From the NCBI GenBank assembly GCA_022821385.1, contig JAJEDR010000072.1, positions 1 through 50,378 on the forward strand: DNA of 50,378 bases. Direction: 5' to 3'. Under the pieces are notes generated by a model. That model was not told where the DNA came from, did no database searches, and saw nothing but the letters and a program-made list of their open reading frames with translations. The stretch comes from Rhodothermales bacterium. GTDB lineage: Bacteria; Bacteroidota; Rhodothermia; Rhodothermales; Bin80. How positions within the stretch are numbered: the first letter of the stretch is position 1; every line of letters begins with the position of its first letter. This document shows positions 44,737 to 50,378 of this stretch, one piece after another. A program made the position numbers and the translations under genes.

Positions 44737-45810
44737 GTGAAGCATATCTCAACAGACCTAAAGGCCCTGTCTCCCACTGGACTAGAAGAATGGGTTCTGG
44801 AATTGGGCGAGCCAAAATGGCGTGCACGCCAAATTCTGCGCTGGATGTACGCAAAGAATGCTGTTGATTCTTTCGAGTCCATGCTGAATCTGCCCGTATC
44901 ACTCAGGAATGGCCTTGCAAAGAGTGCCCGCATGGAGCGCTTGAAGGTACAGGCACTCTTCACGGCACGCGATCAAACGGTGAAAGCACTAATGCAATTG
45001 CCCTCCGGGCGAAACGTTGAATCAGTCCTGATCCCGCATTTTGATGATCACGGCAACCCAGCCCGACTGACGGTGTGTGTTTCTAGCCAGGTAGGCTGTG
45101 CAATGGGTTGTACGTTTTGCGCAACTGGAAAAATGGGATTCCATGAAAACCTGACCTGCGGGCAGATTGTAGACCAGATCACCTATATGCGCAAGATCGC
45201 CTACGAACGCTTCGACCGGGATATATCCAATGTAGTCTACATGGGAATGGGCGAACCGCTACTTAACTACAAAGCACTTTTAGCCAGTCTGGCGATTCTG
45301 ACCCACCCAGAAGCCTGCGGGCTCTCTCCCCGGAGAATTACGGTCTCAACTGTTGGACTTGCGCGTCGCATACGCGATCTGGCAAATGATGCTCCCAGCG
45401 TGAATCTGGCGGTTTCACTGCATGCACCCACGGAATCCAAACGGGCAAGCATTATGCCTGTCAGCCGCAATGCCCTCACAGGCCTGAAAGCATTGAAACC
45501 CGCCATGCGATATCATACAGACACAACGGGGCGTCCAATAACATTTGAGTATTGCCTGTTCAGGGGATTTAATGACTCGCTGGAAGACGCCGGTACTCTG
45601 GCTCAAATTTGCCACAGCGTGCGCGCAAAGGTTAACCTGATTATGTACAACAACGTGCCCGGAACAGAATTCGAACGCACAAGCGAAGAGCAGCTAGACG
45701 AATTTATGGCGCACCTGTCAAAACGTGGGGTAACTGTGACCGTGCGGCGGAGCCGCGGAGCAGACATTGCCGCCGCATGTGGACAACTCGCCAATCAGTC
45801 GCAGACATAA
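44737..45810 (+). CDS. rlmN: 23S rRNA (adenine2503-C2)-methyltransferase / tRNA m2A37 methyltransferase
   Basis: RlmN (357 residues) is a radical-SAM enzyme that methylates A2503 of 23S rRNA and A37 of some tRNAs. The N-terminal helical part starts LKALSPTGLEEWVLELGEPKW and continues RARQILRWMYAK. The [4Fe-4S] motif CAMGCTFCATG (CxxxCxxC) sits after VCVSSQVG. YMGMGEPLLNY, STVGLARRIRDL, NLAVSLHAPTESKR and the C-terminal VTVRRSRGADIAAACGQL carry the SAM-binding strands and the methyl-carrying cysteine. I start at the GTG at 44737 (VKHISTDL), where homologues begin; the open frame reaches back to 44671 but no ATG is available. No close ribosome site is seen. Confidence 0.95.
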   Translation: MKHISTDLKALSPTGLEEWVLELGEPKWRARQILRWMYAKNAVDSFESMLNLPVSLRNGLAKSARMERLKVQALFTARDQTVKALMQLPSGRNVESVLIPHFDDHGNPARLTVCVSSQVGCAMGCTFCATGKMGFHENLTCGQIVDQITYMRKIAYERFDRDISNVVYMGMGEPLLNYKALLASLAILTHPEACGLSPRRITVSTVGLARRIRDLANDAPSVNLAVSLHAPTESKRASIMPVSRNALTGLKALKPAMRYHTDTTGRPITFEYCLFRGFNDSLEDAGTLAQICHSVRAKVNLIMYNNVPGTEFERTSEEQLDEFMAHLSKRGVTVTVRRSRGADIAAACGQLANQSQT

Positions 45811-45885
45811 TTCGCGATCGGGAACGTTCTGACATCATCGCAGACTCTGCCAGCACATTCCCGGCCACCGTATTCCTAGTTATCC

Positions 45886-45901
45886 AACCCGCGCGCGGGT
45901 T
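45886..45901 (+). terminator. GC-rich palindrome after rlmN, probable terminator
   Basis: The 16-bp sequence AACCCGCGCGCGGGTT is a perfect palindrome. Read on the plus strand it runs into TTTT, which gives a short hairpin with a minimal T-run. It lies between the convergent rlmN (stop 45810) and WG-repeat gene (stop 45986). Confidence 0.5.
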
Positions 45902-45985
45902 TTGACTCTGGGCAAGCTTCAGCATATCGCCCACTTTAAGATCTCGGTACGCATCAACAGTTGGAGTTCCCGGGGCAACTTCACA

Positions 45986-47032
45986 TCACTCCTCCTCTCT
46001 CCATATAAAGATGCCCGTGGTATCAATATACCCGGACCGTCCTTCCAGCGTTACCCAGGCAAGTCCACGATCAAACGAGGAAGCTCTCTCGTATCGCGGC
46101 GGGATAACCATTACTCCCTGAGGATCTATAAAGCCATAACCATCACTGGTCAAGACGAGCGCTCGCCCTCCTGAAAAATCGCCGGCTCCCAAGTAGCTGG
46201 GCGAGACTACAGCCTCACCGGTGCGATCAATAAAACCCCACAAGCCGTCCTCGCTTACGCGCGCACGATTTTCTTTGAAGGGAAATATCTGCTCATATTG
46301 AAGCGTCAGTACAAAAGTCCCGGTGGAATCGATGAATCCATGCTGCCTGCCTCGTCGGGCAAGCGCCAGTCCCTCGGTAGGATTGCGCATTGCATTAAAG
46401 ATCGGCTCAACTACCCAAGTGCCCGTCGTATCAATAAGACCCCATCGGGTATTGACCCGGACAACCAGAACCTTGCGAACAACTTCCACTGCGGCCAACC
46501 CATCCGAGAATGGCAGTGCTCGAACATACTCCTCGGGTAAGACCGTTTGGCCTGCCATGTTGATGTAACCCCATTTGGGCTCAAGTCCTACCACTGTACC
46601 GGGACGTTCACGCACTGAAGCCAGTCCCTCACTGAAATCCAGCGCCGCCGTAAAATACCTATCTGTAATCGGTGTACCCGTCTTGTCAATAAAGCTCCAG
46701 TATTGACCGGACTGAACTCGTGCAACCCCATTCACAAATGGAAAAACAGAAGTATACTGCGGCTTAATACGCACCGAGTCCTGCGTATCAATGAATCCCC
46801 ATGCGTAACCGAGTCGTACCGCAGCCAATCCCTCAGACGACATCTGTGCCCCGTCATACTTCGGTTCAATGATGCGGTCACCTGCGGCATCAATGAAGCC
46901 AAACCGACCATTTTCTATGATCGGGAATATGGTTTCAGCATCCTGGCCATAGACTATGTTGACTGCCGACAGAAGGCCCGTAAGCAGCACGCATACAAAA
47001 AACCTATCCCGACGGTACCAGAGCAAATGCAT
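45986..47032 (-). CDS. Exported WG-repeat protein
   Basis: A 348-residue exported protein made of about nine WG/KWG-type repeats. Function is unknown; such repeats form beta-rich, probably binding, domains. The N-terminus has basic residues and a hydrophobic stretch (VCVLLTGLLSAVNIVYG) that make a signal peptide. Each repeat of about 35-40 residues has a (W/F/Y)GFID core followed by a TG and an EP/Y turn: FGFIDAAGDRIIEPKY, WGFIDTQDS, WSFIDKTGTPITDRYF, WGYINMAGQ, WGLIDTTGTWVVEPIF, HGFIDSTG, WGFIDRTGE, YGFIDPQG, SGYIDTTG. I use the ATG at 47032; it overlaps the end of panC by 29 bp on the same strand. A later GTG (46990) would remove the overlap but shorten the signal peptide. Confidence 0.87.
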   Translation of the reverse strand: MHLLWYRRDRFFVCVLLTGLLSAVNIVYGQDAETIFPIIENGRFGFIDAAGDRIIEPKYDGAQMSSEGLAAVRLGYAWGFIDTQDSVRIKPQYTSVFPFVNGVARVQSGQYWSFIDKTGTPITDRYFTAALDFSEGLASVRERPGTVVGLEPKWGYINMAGQTVLPEEYVRALPFSDGLAAVEVVRKVLVVRVNTRWGLIDTTGTWVVEPIFNAMRNPTEGLALARRGRQHGFIDSTGTFVLTLQYEQIFPFKENRARVSEDGLWGFIDRTGEAVVSPSYLGAGDFSGGRALVLTSDGYGFIDPQGVMVIPPRYERASSFDRGLAWVTLEGRSGYIDTTGIFIWREEE

Positions 47033-47876
47033 TATCAATTAGTCGAACACTACGAAAGTAAACCGCAACAGCCACTATCACCTCAGTGCCTGGCACCAGT
47101 TTTTTTACCGGCTGGAGTGTTTCACCGGTAACAACCTCTGCGTATTGCAGGATTGCAAGTGGTGCCTGGGCAATAATTGTTCTCATCTCCTCCACCACAA
47201 TACCTGGGCGATTTTCTCCATTCTTGATCATTCCCGCTGCTGCAGTTACCGCCTTCCAGAGCACACATGCCTGGCTACGCTCATCAGAAGTGAGATACGC
47301 ATTGCGGGAAGAACGCGCAAGACCGGTGGATTCCCGGGCCGTAGGTGCACCTATAACCCTTATATCAATCAATAAATCCCGTGCTAGCTTCCGTAACAAC
47401 ATATACTGCTGCACATCCTTAAGTCCAAACACGCCGATATGTGGTTTACAAACCGCAAACAATTTCAGGACCACAGTCAAGACCCCCCTGAAATGCTCCG
47501 GCCGGTATTTGCCACAAAGGTGCTCCGACAGTTCGGGACAGATTACCCAAACACTCTGCGCTTCCACGCCATCGGGGTACAGTTCCGAAGCTTCAGGAGC
47601 AAAAACAACATCAACTCCGCCGATCTCCTCCAACAACCTGCAGTCCGCCTCAAAATCCCGCGGATACACTGCAAAGTCTTCGTTGGGACCAAACTGTGTC
47701 GGGTTCACGAATATAGAAACGATCACATGGTCTGCTTCAGCTTTTGCGCGCTGCACGAGGGACAAGTGCCCTTCATGCAGATATCCCATCGTAGGAACCA
47801 ACGCCAAGGTATGCCCGTCCGCACGCTTCCTATCGGCGTACCTGCGCATCTCCTCTACCGTCTTGATAATATCCAT
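47004..47876 (-). CDS. panC: Pantothenate synthetase
   Basis: PanC (290 residues) condenses pantoate with beta-alanine using ATP in coenzyme A synthesis. The ATP-binding stretches are VPTMGYLHEGHLSLVQRA (HxGH) and VIVSIFVNPTQFGPNEDF. The central blocks are HLCGKYRPEHFRGVLTVVLKLF and VFGLKDVQQYMLLRKLARDL; the usual GQKD/GEKD reads GLKD. The KMSKS-like region is LARSSRNAYLTSDER. Length and order are normal. Start is the ATG at 47876. Its 3' end overlaps the WG-repeat gene by 29 bp, so the two are probably on one transcript. It diverges from fumC. No panB or panD is in the window. Confidence 0.96.
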   Translation of the reverse strand: MDIIKTVEEMRRYADRKRADGHTLALVPTMGYLHEGHLSLVQRAKAEADHVIVSIFVNPTQFGPNEDFAVYPRDFEADCRLLEEIGGVDVVFAPEASELYPDGVEAQSVWVICPELSEHLCGKYRPEHFRGVLTVVLKLFAVCKPHIGVFGLKDVQQYMLLRKLARDLLIDIRVIGAPTARESTGLARSSRNAYLTSDERSQACVLWKAVTAAAGMIKNGENRPGIVVEEMRTIIAQAPLAILQYAEVVTGETLQPVKKLVPGTEVIVAVAVYFRSVRLIDNAFALVPSG

Positions 47877-47970
47877 CGACTACGCAAAATTAGCCTTAAT
47901 TTACAGCACCTTAACAATACGGGGAAAAATTCGTTTAACTGAGACTCGATCATAATCATTTTAGCCACTT

Positions 47971-49362
47971 ATGCGTGATTTCCGGATCGAAAAGGATTCA
48001 TTAGGTGAGGTCCGTGTACCGGCCGATGCTGTTTACGGAGCTCAGACGCAACGTGCCGTAGACAATTTCCCAATCAGCGGGCAGCGTATGCCACGTGCAT
48101 TTATCCGTGCGCTTGGTCATATCAAACGTGCCGCTGCAATGGCAAATGCGGACACCGGTATGCTGGATCAGTCCGTGGCAGATGCAATCATAAATGCCGC
48201 AGAGGCTGTAATTGCCGGTGATCTGGATGATCAATTTCCAATCGATGTCTATCAGACGGGCAGCGGCACCTCAAGCAATATGAATGCAAATGAGGTGATA
48301 GCACGACTGGCTACCGAAATGCTTGAGGATCAGAGCGTGCACCCGAATGATCAGGTTAACCTCTGTCAGTCCTCAAACGATGTGATCCCGACCTCCATGC
48401 AGGTAGCTGCTGCGTGCATGATTGAGGATCAGCTCTTACCAGCCCTGCTTCGACTGGAGCTTGCACTGCAAGAAAAAAGCCGCGCTTTTGACGATATCGT
48501 AAAAAGTGCGCGTACACATCTCATGGACGCGACTCCAATCACGATGGGGCAGGAATTCGGCGGCTATGCAATGCAGATCACACGGGGAATCGGTCGTATC
48601 AGAGTCGGCCAAGCCGAACTGAGCGAGGTTCCTCTGGGAGGAACTGCAACGGGCTCAGGCATCAACCGACATCTCGAGTTCCCACAACGAACACTGGCCT
48701 ATGTAAGCGAATACACCGGAGTGACCTTCCGCGAAGCCGAGAATCACTTTGAAGCACAATCTGCACGGGATGCCGTTGTCTCAGCATCAGGCGCACTCAA
48801 TACGGTGGCCGTATCACTGATGAAGATTGCAAACGACATACGAATACTCTCGAGCGGCCCTACCAGCGGGATTGCAGAAATCACACTCAAACCTCTGCAA
48901 CCCGGTTCCTCAATAATGCCCGGAAAGGTTAACCCCGTTCTTTGTGAAGCTATGATGATGGTTTGTGCCCGGGTTATGGGAAACCATACAACACTTACCG
49001 TATGCGGGCAACACGGGAACCTGGAGCTCAATGTGATGATGCCGGTTATGGCGGTAACGCTGTTGGAAAGCATTGAGCTGCTTGCGGGTGCAAGCAACGC
49101 TTTTGTTGATAAGTGTCTCGCCGGGCTAGAGGCTAACCGCGCACGGTGCCAGGAGCTGCTGGAACTAAATCCTTCACTTGCAACTGCACTCAACAGTGCC
49201 ATCGGTTATGACATGTCCGCCAAGGTTGCCAAGGAAGCTGGTGCCTCCGGGCGCACCGTACGGGAGGTCGTGCTCGAGATGAATCTACTTGACGAAAAGG
49301 CACTCGATGAACTGCTTGACATGCGCAACATGACACAACCAGGAATTCCTGGCAGTCACTAA
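47971..49362 (+). CDS. fumC: Fumarate hydratase, class II
   Basis: Class II fumarase (463 residues, usual about 465) hydrates fumarate to malate in the TCA cycle; it needs no iron-sulfur cluster. Features: YGAQTQRAVDNFPISG, YQTGSGTSSNMNANEVIA, NLCQSSNDVIPTSMQVAA, ARTHLMDATPITMGQEFGGY, and the signature loop GSSIMPGKVNPVLCEAM with the catalytic serine. The last block has the NSAIGYDMSAKVAKEA stretch. The sequence fits fumarase better than aspartase or argininosuccinate lyase. Start ATG 47971. It diverges from panC and is followed by the protease gene 64 bp later on the same strand. Confidence 0.96.
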   Translation: MRDFRIEKDSLGEVRVPADAVYGAQTQRAVDNFPISGQRMPRAFIRALGHIKRAAAMANADTGMLDQSVADAIINAAEAVIAGDLDDQFPIDVYQTGSGTSSNMNANEVIARLATEMLEDQSVHPNDQVNLCQSSNDVIPTSMQVAAACMIEDQLLPALLRLELALQEKSRAFDDIVKSARTHLMDATPITMGQEFGGYAMQITRGIGRIRVGQAELSEVPLGGTATGSGINRHLEFPQRTLAYVSEYTGVTFREAENHFEAQSARDAVVSASGALNTVAVSLMKIANDIRILSSGPTSGIAEITLKPLQPGSSIMPGKVNPVLCEAMMMVCARVMGNHTTLTVCGQHGNLELNVMMPVMAVTLLESIELLAGASNAFVDKCLAGLEANRARCQELLELNPSLATALNSAIGYDMSAKVAKEAGASGRTVREVVLEMNLLDEKALDELLDMRNMTQPGIPGSH

Positions 49363-49426
49363 TACTATCGGATAGCTTTGGCGCGTTGTTTGCTCCAGCT
49401 ATTACACATCATAAAACCCTGCATTC

Positions 49427-50378
49427 ATGAGTAGACCTCAGATTTTTTCAACACTCGCTCTCTTTGGAGTCGTCTTTGTTGCAGGTGTGCTGTTTGCCAC
49501 CATGGGTGCCAATCTGTTCGACCAGGGGCATCGTATAGGCACAGATACACAGGCCAGTAACTCGAAAGTCTTGCGTGCCCCTTCACCGGCTGCACGCATG
49601 GAATGGGAGGAAGCTTTCATTAACGTGGCTGACGCCGTCAACCCTGCCGTAGTTCAAGTTCGGTCGGCAGAACGGGTTGAACCAAGCGATGATCCCAATG
49701 CAGGGGAAAGAACGCCATTGGAACGATTTTTCTTCCAAAACCCTCAGCCAAACGGCTTCCCACAAGTTCGCCAAGGCTTGGGCTCGGGTGTCCTGATTCG
49801 CTCTGATGGCTACATTGTTACCAATAACCACGTTATTGAGGGCGCAGACAAATTGCAGGTGCTGCTGCATGACGGCCGCACCTTCACCGCCACAGTCATA
49901 GGCCGAGATGAAAACTCGGACCTGGCTGTGATTAGAATTGACGAAATGGACCTACCCACAGTTACGCTGGCACCGCCAGGCGATGTGCGGGTTGGACAGT
50001 GGGTAATGGCCTTCGGGTCACCGTTGGATGCGGCACTGGACAATACCGTCACCGCCGGCATCGTGAGTGCAGTCGGTCGTACCAGCACACGATTGTCTCA
50101 GATCAACCTGTACTCTGACTTTATCCAAACCGACGCCGCCATCAATAGAGGTAATTCAGGTGGACCGCTAGTCAATATGAACGGTCAACTGATTGGCATA
50201 AACTCAGCTATTCTCTCTCACACAGGCATTAACGCCGGGATTGGGTTCGCAATCCCGGTCTCCATCGTTGATAATGTCGTAATGCAACTCATCGAGAAAG
50301 GTCGTGTCGATCGAGGATTCCTGGGAATCAGTTTCGACCGGGTTTCACGATCTCTCGCGAATGCATTGGACACCCCTC
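49427..50378 (+). CDS. DegP/HtrA-family serine protease, N-terminal part (3' end outside window)
   Basis: The first 317 codons of a Do/DegQ-type periplasmic serine protease, which degrades or holds misfolded envelope proteins. A hydrophobic N-terminus (IFSTLALFGVVFVAGVLFA) is a signal anchor or signal peptide. The trypsin-like domain has the catalytic His in IVTNNHVIEGA, Asp in ENSDLAVIRI and Ser in AINRGNSGGPLVN. GLGSGVLIRSDGY is the typical strand before the histidine. After the protease domain the sequence enters the first PDZ domain (VDRGFLGISFDRV) when the window ends. The gene therefore continues beyond 50378. Start ATG 49427, 64 bp behind fumC. Confidence 0.95.
   Translation, partial: MSRPQIFSTLALFGVVFVAGVLFATMGANLFDQGHRIGTDTQASNSKVLRAPSPAARMEWEEAFINVADAVNPAVVQVRSAERVEPSDDPNAGERTPLERFFFQNPQPNGFPQVRQGLGSGVLIRSDGYIVTNNHVIEGADKLQVLLHDGRTFTATVIGRDENSDLAVIRIDEMDLPTVTLAPPGDVRVGQWVMAFGSPLDAALDNTVTAGIVSAVGRTSTRLSQINLYSDFIQTDAAINRGNSGGPLVNMNGQLIGINSAILSHTGINAGIGFAIPVSIVDNVVMQLIEKGRVDRGFLGISFDRVSRSLANALDTP

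Noticed and set aside
47086-47955. 289-codon plus-strand frame opposite panC
   Set aside because: It is the antisense shadow of panC, very rich in Ser, Thr and Arg; panC motifs on the minus strand are unambiguous.

Overview
The window is an ordinary stretch of bacterial chromosome, about 50 kb at moderate G+C, densely packed with genes on both strands. It holds no phage, plasmid, insertion sequence, CRISPR array, tRNA or rRNA that I could find. Several traits point to the Bacteroidota/Rhodothermota side of the FCB group, most likely a Rhodothermia- or Balneolia-like bacterium. These are a C-terminal type IX secretion sorting domain on a secreted hydrolase (11953-13743), exported proteins whose signal peptides end in AQ, WG-repeat, six-bladed-propeller and DUF4199-type proteins, a GlmM with the SASHNP active site in the form I associate with Bacteroidota, and generally weak Shine-Dalgarno sequences. 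The taxonomic call is an inference; no 16S rRNA is present.

Layout. 1-5.4 kb: the 3' part of proS, a poorly filled gap, an exported beta-propeller protein and thrS. 5.5-9.4 kb: an unusual in-frame fusion of an AlkD-type DNA glycosylase to a PLP threonine dehydratase, an exported RidA-family protein, and a membrane-anchored subtilisin. 9.5-11.8 kb: glpK-glpF for glycerol uptake and phosphorylation. 11.9-22.6 kb: a T9SS-exported glycosidase-like protein, two TPR proteins (one a lipoprotein with a TlpA-type thioredoxin domain), aroE, a TerC membrane protein, a small lipoprotein and a Na+/H+ antiporter. 23-27.6 kb: glutamate dehydrogenase, an acyltransferase, phosphoglycerate dehydrogenase and a UMF1-type MFS transporter. 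27.7-34.8 kb: an RpiB-like isomerase, Nif3, a coiled-coil zinc-ribbon-type protein that has lost most of its cysteines, the RNase P RNA gene, secG, rsmE, a BamA/TamA-like outer-membrane protein, mutY and a small membrane protein. 35-38.2 kb: a sulfatase, two small membrane proteins and a possible small ORF. 38.4-40.4 kb: groES-groEL under a perfect CIRCE operator. 40.5-50.4 kb: glmM, the heme A pair ctaA-ctaB, a small secreted protein, rlmN, a WG-repeat protein overlapping panC, fumC, and the 5' part of a DegP/HtrA protease.

Most genes are housekeeping: aminoacylation, tRNA and rRNA processing and modification, protein export and folding, amino-acid, cofactor and cell-wall precursor synthesis, DNA repair and respiration. 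The envelope genes (exported propeller, TPR, WG-repeat, T9SS and BamA-like proteins, SecG and DegP) fit a Gram-negative cell. I did not find a clear new multi-gene system. The observations most worth a second look are the AlkD-threonine dehydratase fusion with a RidA-family gene just downstream, the zinc-ribbon-family protein without its cysteines beside rnpB, and the threonyl-tRNA synthetase that appears to start without a TGS domain.
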